63,444 nt of DNA from Caryophanales bacterium. GTDB lineage: Bacteria > Bacillota > Bacilli > Bacillales > Amphibacillaceae. The stretch lies in NCBI GenBank assembly GCA_026168805.1, contig JAPFDS010000047.1, positions 35,241 to 98,684 on the forward strand, in the 5' to 3' direction. Both the position numbers and the translations under genes were made by a program. The stretch's first letter is position 1. Each line of letters begins with the position of its first letter. The notes below the pieces were generated by a model. That model was not told where the DNA came from, did no database searches, and worked only from the letters and a program-made list of their open reading frames with translations. Positions 32,279-42,027 of this stretch are shown piece after piece.

Positions 32279-32539
32279 TTATTCTAATCGATCTTGTATG
32301 TTATCAAGTGTATTCAACACATTTGTAGTGCTATTCTCTAATGTATGATTTACTTTTTCAACAGCTGTGCGTAATGTTCTTACTGCTTTGTCAGGATTCT
32401 CTTTTACATCGTTTATTTTGTATTTAACATTTGCAGCTTTTTCTTTCGTATACTGCCTTGTATCTTTATCTAATAACGAAACGAGTGCTCCTACTGTTGC
32501 TCCTATTGCTATGTTTAAAATAATCTTGCGTTTTGCCAT
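32279..32539 (-). CDS. yfkI: YtxH-like small protein (YfkI position)
   Basis: 86 residues: an N-terminal hydrophobic Gly/Ala segment (ILNIAIGATVGALVSLLD) followed by a long amphipathic helix (KEKAANVKYKINDVKENPDK and NHTLENSTTNVLNTLDNI). This is the YtxH/gas-vesicle-accessory-like shape, membrane-anchored. Position between the phosphatase and the YihY protein matches B. subtilis yfkI. Function unknown. Confidence 0.7.
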   Translation of the reverse strand: MAKRKIILNIAIGATVGALVSLLDKDTRQYTKEKAANVKYKINDVKENPDKAVRTLRTAVEKVNHTLENSTTNVLNTLDNIQDRLE

Positions 32540-32557
32540 TGTCTTTTTCTCCTTTAA

Positions 32558-33028
32558 TTATAGTTTTTGTTCTTGTTTAATATGTTGGAGCAATTGCTCG
32601 CATCCTTCTAAAACTAGATCATATGTGTAATCAAAATCCCCTGTAAAGTATGGATCAGGAACATACGTGTCCGTACGATTTTTTAGAAAATCAGTCAATA
32701 AAATCATTTCATCATCCGATGAAGGTTCACATATCTCTAGTGCATTCTCTTTGTTAGAGTCATCCATTACAATGATATATTGAAAGTTGTCGGCATCCTC
32801 TTTTTGTAATTGCCTTGCTTGCATTCCTGCAAAAGAAATTTGATATTTATCTAATATTTCTCTCGTACCTTCATGAGGTACCTTCCCAATATGCCAATCT
32901 GATGTTCCCGCTGAATCGACTTCTATTTGTTCATCAAGATTTGACTTCTTGACCAAATCTCGAAAAACAGCTTCTGCCATAGGCGATCTGCAAATGTTCC
33001 CTAAACAGACAAATAAAACACGAATCAT
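32558..33028 (-). CDS. yfkJ: Low-molecular-weight protein tyrosine phosphatase (YfkJ)
   Basis: 156 residues. The P-loop VCLGNICRSP (C8, R14) opens the protein and the acid loop VPDPYFTGDF is near residue 120: the complete catalytic set of LMW-PTPs, which dephosphorylate Tyr (and in some Bacillus cases Arg) residues. It is first gene of the yfkJ-I-H operon; yfkI follows 18 bases downstream. Confidence 0.9.
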   Translation of the reverse strand: MIRVLFVCLGNICRSPMAEAVFRDLVKKSNLDEQIEVDSAGTSDWHIGKVPHEGTREILDKYQISFAGMQARQLQKEDADNFQYIIVMDDSNKENALEICEPSSDDEMILLTDFLKNRTDTYVPDPYFTGDFDYTYDLVLEGCEQLLQHIKQEQKL

Positions 33029-33249
33029 ACCATTACACCTTCCATCTCTTCACTACAGTGAGTTTATATTTAGTAGTTTAACATGAAGTAGCGTATGGTC
33101 AAAATCCAACTTAAAAACATGTAGGAAATACACTGTTTTTACAATTTCATTGACTTTTATGCTAATATTTGTAATATTATATAATATAACAAAAATTCTA
33201 GTCACCAATTGGGCTTATGCAAGAAGATTACAAAACAAGGAGGGAATAT

Positions 33250-34587
33250 ATGCAAGCGTTTCTGAATAAAGCTAGTGACTTAGTATGGGGTCCTCCCCTA
33301 CTCATCCTATTAGTCGGTACAGGAATTTTCTTAACTTTTAGACTTGGTTTTTTACAATTACGGTCGTTACCTTATGCTCTTAAACTAGCATTCTCAAGAA
33401 ATCAAGATAAAAAGTCAGAAGGAGATATTTCTCACTTCCAAGCACTCATGACCGCAATGGCTGCAACTGTTGGTACAGGTAATATTGTCGGTATTGCGAC
33501 AGCCGTTGTTCTAGGTGGTCCAGGAGCTATTTTTTGGATGTGGGTTGCTGGATTTTTCGGTATGGCAACAAAATATGGAGAAGCTATACTTGCTGTCAAA
33601 TATCGAGTGAAGGACGAAGAAGGTGAGATGGCTGGTGGACCGATGTACTATTTAGAACACGGTCTAAAGCAAAAATGGCTTGGGGTTCTCTTTGCTGTAT
33701 TCGGTGCTCTCGCAGCATTTGGAATCGGAAATGGAACACAGTCAAAAGCAGTTGCTGATATGATGAATAGTACATTTTCTGTTCCTACGTGGATCACTGG
33801 TATTGTACTCGTCCTATTCGCTGGAGCTGTTATTCTTGGCGGGATTAAGTGGATTGGCCGCGTAACAGCATTCTTCGTACCAATTATGGCGGCATTTTAC
33901 ATTATTGCTGGTATTGTTGTAATGGTTTTAAATTATGAATTAGTTCCTGGTGCAATTTCTACAATCTTTAGTGCAGCATTTTCAAGTGAAGCCGCTTTAG
34001 GTGGAGCTGTCGGTGCAGCCATTCGATTCGGGGTTGCTCGCGGACTCTTCTCAAACGAAGCTGGACTTGGTTCTGCTCCAATTGCAGCAGCAGCCGCAAA
34101 AACGGATATGCCTGGTCGTCAAGCACTCGTATCCATGACACAAGTACTCATTGACACAATCATTATTTGTTCGATTACAGGTATTACTATCGTTATGTCA
34201 GGTCTATGGAAAGAAGACGGTGTAACAGGTAGTAGCTTGACTGCAGACGCATTCGGACACCTGATCGGAGATGTAGGACCACTTCTAATTACTATTGGAC
34301 TCTTATTCTTTGCTACTTCCACCATTTTAGGTTGGGGATATTATGGAGAGAAGTGTTTCCAATATTTATTTAAGAATCCAACAGCTGTAAAAGTATATCG
34401 TGTCGTATTTGTATTATTTATATTTGTTGGTGCAACTGCCACACTCGATATTGTTTGGGATTTAGCAGATGTTCTTAACGGTCTGATGGCTATACCAAAC
34501 TTAATTGGATTACTTGGTCTGTCAGGAGTCATTATATTTGAAACAAAAAGGTTCCAAAAGAAGCTTAAAGAAGAAAGATTGCAATAA
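33250..34587 (+). CDS. alsT: Sodium/alanine (glycine) symporter, AlsT/AgcS family
   Basis: 445 residues from the ATG at 33250 (AAGGAGG six bases upstream). Around ten membrane helices. Family motifs: PPLLILLVGTGIFLTFRLGF at the N-terminus, MAATVGTGNIVGIATAV (Na+ site region), GGPMYYLEHG, and a conserved RGLFSNEAGLGSAPIAAAAA. It imports small neutral amino acids with Na+. Monocistronic with its own terminator. Confidence 0.9.
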   Translation: MQAFLNKASDLVWGPPLLILLVGTGIFLTFRLGFLQLRSLPYALKLAFSRNQDKKSEGDISHFQALMTAMAATVGTGNIVGIATAVVLGGPGAIFWMWVAGFFGMATKYGEAILAVKYRVKDEEGEMAGGPMYYLEHGLKQKWLGVLFAVFGALAAFGIGNGTQSKAVADMMNSTFSVPTWITGIVLVLFAGAVILGGIKWIGRVTAFFVPIMAAFYIIAGIVVMVLNYELVPGAISTIFSAAFSSEAALGGAVGAAIRFGVARGLFSNEAGLGSAPIAAAAAKTDMPGRQALVSMTQVLIDTIIICSITGITIVMSGLWKEDGVTGSSLTADAFGHLIGDVGPLLITIGLLFFATSTILGWGYYGEKCFQYLFKNPTAVKVYRVVFVLFIFVGATATLDIVWDLADVLNGLMAIPNLIGLLGLSGVIIFETKRFQKKLKEERLQ

Positions 34588-34734
34588 TTTTTTCAAGCAA
34601 AAAGAAAGCGCATACATTTTGTGCGTATAAATATTTGAAGCCTGGGGGCTTACATCAAAGCAATCAACTTCAAACATAAATACATACCCCACGTGCTGTT
34701 TAGAATCTTTTTGTATATAAGCCCATAGAATTGC

Positions 34735-34766
34735 AGATCTCGGCGTATAGCCGGGATCTTTTTTTA
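34735..34766 (+). terminator. Intrinsic terminator of alsT
   Basis: AGATCTCGGC / GCCGGGATCT stem with a 5-base loop followed by TTTTTTT, 148 bases after the alsT stop. Bases 34588-34734 contain no gene that I can support. Confidence 0.8.
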
Positions 34767-34783
34767 TTAATACTGAAATTGAT

Positions 34784-35494
34784 TCAATTAAACAATGATT
34801 GTTGTTGTACACGAATAGGTCGATCCTTTTCAGCTATCTTTTCAATACACTTCGTATCATTATGGGCCACTTTATTGACATAATTACTGACTGTATATGC
34901 AGTAAATGGATCGTATTCGATGGTTTCTAGGAATTTCTTTGCTTCACTCGGTTGATTAAATTCAGTAGAAATCCAATCCTTCTCTTTATCTTTCGGTAGA
35001 ATAATAGGCATTCGATGATGGATATTACGCATAAACGGATTCGAATCCTTCGTTAAAATCGTACATGTAAAGAGGACTTCGTCATTCCTTTCCCATCGAT
35101 CCCACAATCCCGCAAATGCAAATAAAGATCTGTCCTCTACTTGAATTCTTTTCGCTTCTTTCACACCGTCTTTAGTCTGCCACTCATAAAAACTATCTGC
35201 TATTATCAAACATCTTTTCTTAGCCATCAACTTTCTAAAACTTGGCTTCTCATGAGCAGTTTCGCTTCTTGCGTTGATCATTTTATATCCGATGTTTTTA
35301 TCTTTGGCCCATGAAGGTACAAGTCCCCACTGTAGTGTTCCTGCCCGCATCTTTTCACCATCGTGAATAATGGAAACGACTTGTTGACTTGGAGCTATAT
35401 TGTAACTCGGTGCATATCCTTCAATTGGTCCTTCCAGATTAAACTGTTTTCTAATCTGATCTTCCTTTGCAAACAACGTAAAGCGCCCGCACAT
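34784..35494 (-). CDS. SRAP/HMCES-family protein (YedK-like)
   Basis: 236 residues from the ATG at 35494, placing Cys directly after Met (MCGRFTLF), as the family requires for its Cys2 chemistry. Other family marks: YNIAPSQ, PSWAKDKNIGYKMINARSET (the conserved Asn), SFYEWQ (Glu) and IHHRMPIIL (His). These enzymes form a thiazolidine crosslink with abasic sites in single-stranded DNA. An earlier ATG at 35524 is unlikely because it would hide Cys2. Confidence 0.9.
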   Translation of the reverse strand: MCGRFTLFAKEDQIRKQFNLEGPIEGYAPSYNIAPSQQVVSIIHDGEKMRAGTLQWGLVPSWAKDKNIGYKMINARSETAHEKPSFRKLMAKKRCLIIADSFYEWQTKDGVKEAKRIQVEDRSLFAFAGLWDRWERNDEVLFTCTILTKDSNPFMRNIHHRMPIILPKDKEKDWISTEFNQPSEAKKFLETIEYDPFTAYTVSNYVNKVAHNDTKCIEKIAEKDRPIRVQQQSLFN

Positions 35495-35556
35495 ATAACT
35501 CACCTCTCCTGTGATCGTATACATCTACTATAATGGAACGAACCTGATGATTCAAA

Positions 35557-35586
35557 AAAACTCCTACAAAATTTTGTAGGAGTTTT
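35557..35586 (-). terminator. Intrinsic terminator of the CAP-domain gene
   Basis: A perfect palindrome AACTCCTACAAAATTTTGTAGGAGTT with TTTTTTTG after it on the minus strand, ten bases past the stop at 35596. Confidence 0.8.
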
Positions 35587-35595
35587 AAAGTGCTT

Positions 35596-36381
35596 CTATT
35601 TACCAATAAACATTTGTGTCCAGTAGTTTCCTTGTTCTACGAATCCAACACCAATATGTGTGAAGTCACCATTTAAGATGTTTTCACGGTGTCCTTGACT
35701 GTTCATCCATGCATTCACTACTTCTTCAGGCGTTTGCTGTCCTCTAGCAATGTTTTCACCTGCTGCTTGATACGAAATACCATACGAACGCATCATATCA
35801 AATGGTGAACCGTATGTTGGGCTTGTGTGATCAAAGTAATTGCGTGATTGCATATCTTTTGATTTGTCACGAGCAACGTTACTTAATTCTACATCGGCTT
35901 CAAGAGGTGCTAAGCCCTGGTTACTTCTTTCCACATTTGTTAACTCAATAACTTCTTGTTCAAATTGACTCAACTCGCCTTGTTCAGCTGGTTTTTCTTG
36001 TTGCTCTGGAGCTTGTGGAGCTGGTTGTTGTTCTCCTTGATTCGGTTGAGTCGATTGATCTGGTTGTTCTACTTGGTCGTTATTTGGCTTTTCAACTGCT
36101 TCTGGCTTTTCTGTTTCTTCAGATGCTTTTGGGACTTCTTCTACATGCACATCATCATTTCTATCAGTCTGTGGGAAACAATTTTGGAAATATTGGTGGA
36201 ATGAGTGGATCACTTGTCCATTCCATTTCCCCTTTAATAGTTCCGAAAGTTTATTTTCCACCTTTTCTTGCGTCTCTTGATCTGGTGCATAAGCACTTGC
36301 CGCATTTACTGGTGCTTGTAAACCAACACTGAAAATGAGGGTACATGCTACAATTATACTTACAAAGAATCTTTTCGTCAT
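35596..36381 (-). CDS. Secreted CAP/SCP-domain protein (YkwD-like)
   Basis: 261 residues from the ATG at 36381 (AAAGGAG nine bases upstream). Signal peptide FFVSIIVACTLIFSVGLQAPVNAA, a low-complexity Gln/Pro/Glu linker at about 75-140, then a CAP domain: EVIELTNVERSNQGLAPLE, SKDMQSRNYFDHTSPTYG, GENIARGQQTPEEVVNAWM, GHRENILNGDFTHIGVGF. Bacillaceae YkwD-like proteins are exported or spore-associated; their biochemical role is unclear. Divergent from mreBH. Confidence 0.88.
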   Translation of the reverse strand: MTKRFFVSIIVACTLIFSVGLQAPVNAASAYAPDQETQEKVENKLSELLKGKWNGQVIHSFHQYFQNCFPQTDRNDDVHVEEVPKASEETEKPEAVEKPNNDQVEQPDQSTQPNQGEQQPAPQAPEQQEKPAEQGELSQFEQEVIELTNVERSNQGLAPLEADVELSNVARDKSKDMQSRNYFDHTSPTYGSPFDMMRSYGISYQAAGENIARGQQTPEEVVNAWMNSQGHRENILNGDFTHIGVGFVEQGNYWTQMFIGK

Positions 36382-36759
36382 TACTGACATCTCCTTTTGT
36401 TTTGAATTTGTACTAGAATCATAGCACGTCCTTTTTGTCATATTTACGGATGTTTTTTCCAGTGGTATCCTACCTCGTTGTTTTTAAACGAAAACCTTAT
36501 TCCTGCTTGGATTATATGTTTCCATTTTTGGGGAATACTTGGTTAATATGCGCTCATTGGAAAAAGATTCAATAAAAAGGCTATTGACAACGTTCAAAAT
36601 CCCTCTGATTGTTACACCTTTTTAGAATTTGTAACGAAAATGTTACTTGCCTTAGACATGGTTTATGCTCTATTTTAGAAGGGGATGGTCTATTGAATGA
36701 ATGGATCAATAATATAAATATCAACGCATATAGATTTTCAACATTGGAGGAAATAAAGC
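36382..36759. other. Intergenic region between ykwD-like gene and mreBH
   Basis: 378 bases without a gene. It contains GTTAC/GTAAC motifs at 36611-36615, 36631-36635 and 36642-36646 (GTAACGAAAATGTTAC is an inverted repeat) and a TTGACA at 36583 without a good partner -10. Promoters for both divergent genes must lie here, but I cannot fix them. Confidence 0.4.
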
Positions 36760-37764
36760 ATGTTTTCAAATACAAAAATTGGGATTGACTTAGGTACAGC
36801 AAATATTCTTGTTCACTCATCAAAAGGGGTTATCTTAAATGAACCCTCGATTGTTGCGATTGACACACAAACAAATGATGTGATTGCCGTAGGAACGGAG
36901 GCCAAACAAATGGTTGGCCGTACACCAAAACATATAACAGCCATTCGTCCTTTAAAAGAAGGCGTGATCGCCGATTATGATATAACGACACAAATGCTCA
37001 AACAAATACTCGCTAAAGCTAGTAAAAAGATTGGTTCTTCCATTCGTAAACCTGTAGTAATTGTTTGTATTCCAGCTGGAAGTACAGACGTTGAACGTCG
37101 TGCAATCAAAGATGCTATTACAAGTTACGGTGCGAAGGAAGTACATTTAATAGAAGAAGCTGTTGCAGCTGCTATTGGATCAGACTTACCAGTTGCTGAG
37201 CCTGTCGCTAACGTCATTGTAGATATTGGTGGAGGTACGTCTGAAGTCGGCATCATCTCTTTCGGAGGAATCGTTACTTCAAATGCCATTCGAAGTGGCG
37301 GCGATCATATGGATGTTGATATCATTCAATATATCCGCAAGAAACATAATATTTTAATTGGTGAACGTACAGCAGAAGAGATAAAAATGACGATTGGATA
37401 CGCACTTCCAGATCATACGGAAGAACATATGGAAGTACGCGGAAGAGATATGGTTACTGGGCTTCCTAAGACCATTTCTATTTCGTCTTATGAAATTCAA
37501 ACTGCATTACAACCGTTATTAGATAACTTGTTAGAAATTATTCAAGTCACTCTCGAAGACTGTCCGCCAGAATTGAGTGGTGATATCGTTGACTTTGGTC
37601 TGGTGTTAGCAGGTGGAGGTTCTCTGTTAAACGGAATGCAAGAATGGCTTTCAGATAAGTTATCCGTACCTGTACATATGGCACCAAATCCATTAGAAGC
37701 CGTTGCTATTGGGACGGGTCGCTCGTTATCTATGATTGAAAAGTTACAAAAGCCAGGAAAGTAA
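36760..37764 (+). CDS. mreBH: MreB-family actin homologue, MreBH-like
   Basis: 334 residues. Actin-fold nucleotide motifs: [12 protein letters not shown] (phosphate 1), [15 protein letters not shown] (phosphate 2), [13 protein letters not shown] (adenosine), and the interdomain VIEEA-like [12 protein letters not shown]. It directs cell-wall elongation as membrane-bound filaments. It stands alone, without mreCD or spoIIID next to it, and is 334 residues long, both pointing to MreBH rather than MreB or Mbl. GGAGG lies upstream of the ATG. Confidence 0.85.
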   Translation: MFSNTKIGIDLGTANILVHSSKGVILNEPSIVAIDTQTNDVIAVGTEAKQMVGRTPKHITAIRPLKEGVIADYDITTQMLKQILAKASKKIGSSIRKPVVIVCIPAGSTDVERRAIKDAITSYGAKEVHLIEEAVAAAIGSDLPVAEPVANVIVDIGGGTSEVGIISFGGIVTSNAIRSGGDHMDVDIIQYIRKKHNILIGERTAEEIKMTIGYALPDHTEEHMEVRGRDMVTGLPKTISISSYEIQTALQPLLDNLLEIIQVTLEDCPPELSGDIVDFGLVLAGGGSLLNGMQEWLSDKLSVPVHMAPNPLEAVAIGTGRSLSMIEKLQKPGK

Positions 37765-37960
37765 CGATTCTCCCTAATAAAATGTCACAAAATGTTCAAT
37801 AACATTTGCTTATTATCATATTCCCCTATAGAATGAATAGTAAGAATCATGTACAAACGATGATAAGCGTTATTTACACATGATCAAATATTTCTTTAAA
37901 TACAATTTAATGACTGCCAAATCTGCCCAGCTTTATTCCAAAAGCCTTTTCGCAGATACA

Positions 37961-38008
37961 AGCCAGTTTAAAATAACGTGTACCTTACATGGTTATTTTG
38001 AGCTGGCT
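37961..38008 (+). terminator. Hairpin between mreBH and the catabolic operon
   Basis: AGCCAGTTTAAAATAAC pairs with GTTATTTTGAGCTGGCT (two mismatches) followed by TTTTTTC. It lies 196 bases after mreBH and 40 before the next start codon. It may simply end mreBH, or be an attenuator in the leader of the downstream operon. Confidence 0.65.
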
Positions 38009-38047
38009 TTTTTCAATTCTTTTTTAAGAAAGGAGTGTTTAAACGTT

Positions 38048-39190
38048 ATGGCAAAAGCCCTAGAACATATTCGGGTGCTTGATTTATCCAGAGTTCTAGC
38101 AGGTCCATATTGTACAATGATATTAGGTGACCTTGGTGCCGAAGTGATTAAAGTAGAAGCGCCAGGAGGAAGTGATGATACTCGTGATTGGGGTCCTCCC
38201 TTCAAAAAAGGTGTCAGTGCATATTATTTAAGTGCAAATCGTAATAAAAAGAGTATTACAGCCGATTTAAAATCAGAAGAAGGAATCAACGCTATTAAAG
38301 AGCTTGTAAAAGAAAGCGATGTTATTATTAATAACTTTAAAACTGGTACAATGGATCGCTTTGGCCTTGGATATGATGTACTCTCAGAAATTAACCCTGA
38401 GCTTGTATACTGCTCCATTACCGGTTTTGGAGAAACTGGTCCGTATAAAGATATGCCTGGATATGACTTCATTATCCAAGCAATGAGTGGTCTCATGAGT
38501 ATTACGGGAGATGAAGAGTCAGGCCCACAAAAACTAGGTGTTGCAATCGTCGATGTGTTAACAGGCTTATATGCAACCATAGGAATCCAAGGAGCCTTGC
38601 TCGAACGGACACAATCAGGTAAAGGTCAAAAACTAGATCTATCACTCTATGATTCTGCCGTTAGTTCACTCATAAATATTGGTAGTAACTATTTAATGTC
38701 TGGAAAGACTCCTGCAGCACTTGGGAATACACACGCTAATATCGTTCCTTACCAAACATTTGAGACAGCTGATGGCGAGATGGTTATCGCTGTTGGGAAT
38801 GACAATCAATTTAAAACCCTTTGTACAAAAGTGTTAGATCGACCAGATCTTACAGAAGATCCACGATTTACAACAAACGCAAACAGAGTGGAGAATCGAA
38901 CGGCAGTGACAGCAGAATTGCAAACAGTCTTTATTAAAGAGACAAGTGCTCATTGGCAAGAACTCTGTCAGAAATATTCCGTTCCGTGTGGGCCTATTCA
39001 TACCATTGACGAAGTGGTCAAAGACCCACAATTACAGGCTCGCGGCATGTTTATTGAAGCAGATCATCCTGTTGCAGGTACCATTCAAATGATTGGTAGT
39101 CCTCTGAAACTATCAAGAACACCTGTGACAGTTAGACACCATCCGCCTGAAGTTGGCGAGCACAATGATGAAATTTTAGGCAAAAAATAA
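38048..39190 (+). CDS. CaiB/BaiF (class III) CoA-transferase, predicted glutarate CoA-transferase
   Basis: 380 residues from the ATG at 38048 (AAAGGAG upstream). Family features: HIRVLDLSRVLAGPYCTMILGDLGAEVIKVE at the N-terminus, SANRNKKSIT, ITGFGETGPYKDMPGYDFI with the likely catalytic Asp, and AGTIQMIGSPLKLS near the end. It resembles mammalian SUGCT, which activates glutarate with succinyl-CoA. Next to a glutaryl-CoA dehydrogenase-like gene, the natural prediction is glutarate to glutaryl-CoA. First gene of a three-gene plus-strand operon. Substrate is inferred from context. Confidence 0.82.
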   Translation: MAKALEHIRVLDLSRVLAGPYCTMILGDLGAEVIKVEAPGGSDDTRDWGPPFKKGVSAYYLSANRNKKSITADLKSEEGINAIKELVKESDVIINNFKTGTMDRFGLGYDVLSEINPELVYCSITGFGETGPYKDMPGYDFIIQAMSGLMSITGDEESGPQKLGVAIVDVLTGLYATIGIQGALLERTQSGKGQKLDLSLYDSAVSSLINIGSNYLMSGKTPAALGNTHANIVPYQTFETADGEMVIAVGNDNQFKTLCTKVLDRPDLTEDPRFTTNANRVENRTAVTAELQTVFIKETSAHWQELCQKYSVPCGPIHTIDEVVKDPQLQARGMFIEADHPVAGTIQMIGSPLKLSRTPVTVRHHPPEVGEHNDEILGKK

Positions 39191-39221
39191 AATCAATAGA
39201 CTAATAAGGAGATGTTGGAAG

Positions 39222-40412
39222 ATGAATTTTGATTTTACTGAAGAACAAAAAATGTTACGTAGTTCTGTGAGAGGCTTTGTAGATAAAGAAATTATGCCAA
39301 ATATTGCTGAGTGGGATCGTCAAGGTTCATTTGACCCTGCAATTATGGGTAAATTAGCTGATTTAGGCTTAATGGGAGTTTGTATCCCAACTGAATATGG
39401 TGGAAGTGGTATGGACTATAATTCACTTGCTATCGTATGTGAGGAGCTTGAGCGTGGAGATACAACATTCCGTACGGCTGTTTCCGTTCACATCGGTTTA
39501 AATAGTATGTCTCTTTTACAATGGGGAAATGAAGAACAAAAGCAAAAGTATTTAGTTCCACAAGCAAAAGGTGAAAAAGTAGGTGCCTTTGGACTGACAG
39601 AACCAGGAGCTGGCTCTGACGTTGTTGCACTTGAATCTACCGCTGTTAAAGATGGCGATGACTATATTTTAAATGGTCAAAAAACATGGATTTCCCTTTG
39701 TGATATTGCGGATCATTTTCTAGTGTTTGCATATACAGATAAATCAAAGAAACATAAGGGAATTTCAGCATTTATTGTTGAGCGTGACTGGGAAGGATTC
39801 TCTTCAAAAGCTACAACAGGTAAGCTTGGGATTCGTGCAGGAAACACAGGAGAAATTTTCTTTGATAACGTTCGTGTTCCAAAAGAAAATTTACTTGGTG
39901 AAGAAGGCGAAGGATTTAAAATCGCTATGGCTTCATTAGATAACGGTCGTTTTACAGTTGCTGCAGGTGCTGTTGGACAAATTATGGCTTGTTTAGAAGC
40001 AAGTGTAAAATATTGTGAAGAACGCGAAACATTTGGTAAGCCTATTGGACAGCACCAACTTGTACAACAAATGGTTGCGAATATGGAAGCAGGCTTTCAA
40101 ATGAGTCAACTCCTCGTCTATCGTGCAGGTGAGTTGAAGAACCAAGGGAAACGAAATACACGTGAAACTTCCCTAGCTAAATGGCAAGCATGTGATTTTG
40201 CTAATAAAGCAGCTGATGATGCTGTACAAATTCACGGTGCATATGGATTTTCAGATGAATATCCAGTAGAGCGTTACCTCCGTAACTCAAAAGCTCCTGT
40301 CATTTATGAAGGTACGCGTGAAATTCATACCGTTTTACAAGCGGAATATGCTCTTGGCTATCGTGAAGATAAACCATTGAACAAAATGCTCCCAGCTTGG
40401 GAAGAACAGTAA
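39222..40412 (+). CDS. Acyl-CoA dehydrogenase, predicted glutaryl-CoA dehydrogenase
   Basis: 396 residues, standard FAD acyl-CoA dehydrogenase fold. FTEEQKMLRSSVRGFVDKEI starts it, then FGLTEPGAGSDV and the FAD/substrate loop KTWISLCDIADHF, with the catalytic Glu in APVIYEGTREIH near residue 365. That YEGT position is shared by glutaryl-, butyryl- and acyl-CoA dehydrogenases, so sequence alone does not fix substrate; the adjacent glutarate-type CoA-transferase and glutarate semialdehyde-type dehydrogenase favour glutaryl-CoA to crotonyl-CoA. It starts 31 bases after the CoA-transferase. Confidence 0.82.
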   Translation: MNFDFTEEQKMLRSSVRGFVDKEIMPNIAEWDRQGSFDPAIMGKLADLGLMGVCIPTEYGGSGMDYNSLAIVCEELERGDTTFRTAVSVHIGLNSMSLLQWGNEEQKQKYLVPQAKGEKVGAFGLTEPGAGSDVVALESTAVKDGDDYILNGQKTWISLCDIADHFLVFAYTDKSKKHKGISAFIVERDWEGFSSKATTGKLGIRAGNTGEIFFDNVRVPKENLLGEEGEGFKIAMASLDNGRFTVAAGAVGQIMACLEASVKYCEERETFGKPIGQHQLVQQMVANMEAGFQMSQLLVYRAGELKNQGKRNTRETSLAKWQACDFANKAADDAVQIHGAYGFSDEYPVERYLRNSKAPVIYEGTREIHTVLQAEYALGYREDKPLNKMLPAWEEQ

Positions 40413-40518
40413 ACATATTTCAATAGATGCGCACCTTTTGGACAGTTAAAGTACATTCACTCAGTTGAAGACTGTGCGAAAGGTGCGTTATACTTATTAT
40501 TAAAGGAGGCAAACTTTC

Positions 40519-41964
40519 ATGATTGAAAAACAAACAAAAAGTATTTTTATTAATGGCGAGTGGCGCCCTCTAGAAGATGGTAAACAAACAGACGTTGTCA
40601 ATCCAGCTACATTAGAAAAGATCTCAGAAGTGTCATATGGAGGTCGACAAGAAGCTGAAGAGGCCATTCAAGCAGCATCCAAAGCTTTCTCAACGTGGAG
40701 TGAAATGTCTGGCCGAGAACGTTCTAAAATCCTTTATAAGTCGTATGAACTAATGATGGAAGACGTAGATCGATTAGCAGCCATTTTAACAACCGAACAA
40801 GGTAAACCCTTGGCCGAAGCAAAAGGTGAAATAACAGGTGCAGCCCAATCATTACTTTGGTATGCAGAAGAAGCTAGTCGAGCGTATGGAGAATGGATTC
40901 CTTCTTCTGTATCCTCTAAAAGAATGCTCGTTATTCCAAGCCCTGTAGGAGTTGTAGGAGCAATTACCCCATGGAATTTCCCTACTTCGATGATTACTAG
41001 AAAATTAGGGCCAGCTTTAGCAGCCGGGTGTACAATCGTATTAAAACCTGCAACAGTTACTCCATTATCAGCGGTAGAAGTGGTAAAAATATTTGAACGT
41101 GCTGGAATGCCTAAAGGCGTCGTGAATCTTGTAACAGGTAATTCCAAAGAAATTGGTGAAGCAATGCTCTCGAGCAATGTCGTTCGTATGATTACCTTCA
41201 CTGGTTCAACAAATGTAGGTAAATATTTAATGCGCGAAGGTTCGAATCAGCTAAAAAAACTATCATTAGAACTTGGCGGACATGCACCTATTATCGTATG
41301 TAAAGACGCTGATCTCGAAAAAGCAGCCACTTTATCCCTTACGAGTACATTTAGAAACAGTGGACAAACATGTATTTGTGCGAATCGTTTATACGTAGAT
41401 GCATCTGTTGCTGAAGAGTTTGCTCACATTCTTAAAACGAAAGTCGATGCGCTGCAAGTCGGCTCAGGGCTAGAAGAAGGAACTAATCTCGGTCCTCTCA
41501 TTAATGAAGACGCACAGACGAAAGTACAAGCACATGTGGAAGACGCTGTATCTAAAGGTGCAAAAGTCGTTTCAGGTGGAAAGAAATGGGAAGGCACGCT
41601 AGATGGATACTTCTATGAACCGACCGTTTTATCTGATGTTACGGATGACATGGTTGTTATGTCTGAAGAAACGTTTGGACCACTCATTCCTATTCAAACC
41701 TTTTCTGATGAAGAGGAAGCTATTCGGAAAGCAAACGACTCTGAATATGGATTAGCAGCTTACGTTTTCACGGAGAAAACGAAAACTGCTTTACGTGTAT
41801 CTGAGCAACTAGATTATGGAATTATTGGTGTTAATGATGTGACCCCTTCCGTTGCTGAAGCTCCGTTTGGAGGCATTAAACAATCAGGTAACGGAAAAGA
41901 AGGCGGACATCATGGGATGGAAGAGTTTTTAGAACAGAAGTTTATTTCTATTGGAATCGATTGA
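40519..41964 (+). CDS. NAD(P)-aldehyde dehydrogenase, predicted glutarate semialdehyde dehydrogenase (GabD-like)
   Basis: 481 residues of the succinate/glutarate semialdehyde dehydrogenase group. Catalytic Cys in NSGQTCICANR, general-base Glu in LSLELGGHAP, cofactor loop TFTGSTNVG, and Asn in PWNFPTS. The GabD-type QTCICANR motif is typical for enzymes acting on dicarboxylic semialdehydes. It would oxidise glutarate semialdehyde to glutarate, feeding the CoA-transferase two genes upstream. It ends in a strong shared hairpin. Confidence 0.82.
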   Translation: MIEKQTKSIFINGEWRPLEDGKQTDVVNPATLEKISEVSYGGRQEAEEAIQAASKAFSTWSEMSGRERSKILYKSYELMMEDVDRLAAILTTEQGKPLAEAKGEITGAAQSLLWYAEEASRAYGEWIPSSVSSKRMLVIPSPVGVVGAITPWNFPTSMITRKLGPALAAGCTIVLKPATVTPLSAVEVVKIFERAGMPKGVVNLVTGNSKEIGEAMLSSNVVRMITFTGSTNVGKYLMREGSNQLKKLSLELGGHAPIIVCKDADLEKAATLSLTSTFRNSGQTCICANRLYVDASVAEEFAHILKTKVDALQVGSGLEEGTNLGPLINEDAQTKVQAHVEDAVSKGAKVVSGGKKWEGTLDGYFYEPTVLSDVTDDMVVMSEETFGPLIPIQTFSDEEEAIRKANDSEYGLAAYVFTEKTKTALRVSEQLDYGIIGVNDVTPSVAEAPFGGIKQSGNGKEGGHHGMEEFLEQKFISIGID

Positions 41965-41979
41965 TTTCTGACAACATAT

Positions 41980-42027
41980 AAAAGCAGCTCCTTATTGCAC
42001 TAGCAATGGCAGTAAGGAGCTGCTTTT
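41980..42027. terminator. Bidirectional terminator between convergent operons
   Basis: A perfect 15-bp stem AAAGCAGCTCCTTA... / TAAGGAGCTGCTTT with T-runs on both sides. It separates the plus-strand operon (38-42 kb) from the minus-strand operon that ends at 42026. Confidence 0.85.

Noticed and set aside
34522-34812. Minus-strand 96-codon frame between alsT and the SRAP gene
   Set aside because: It spans the alsT 3' end and its terminator hairpin and has no ribosome site.
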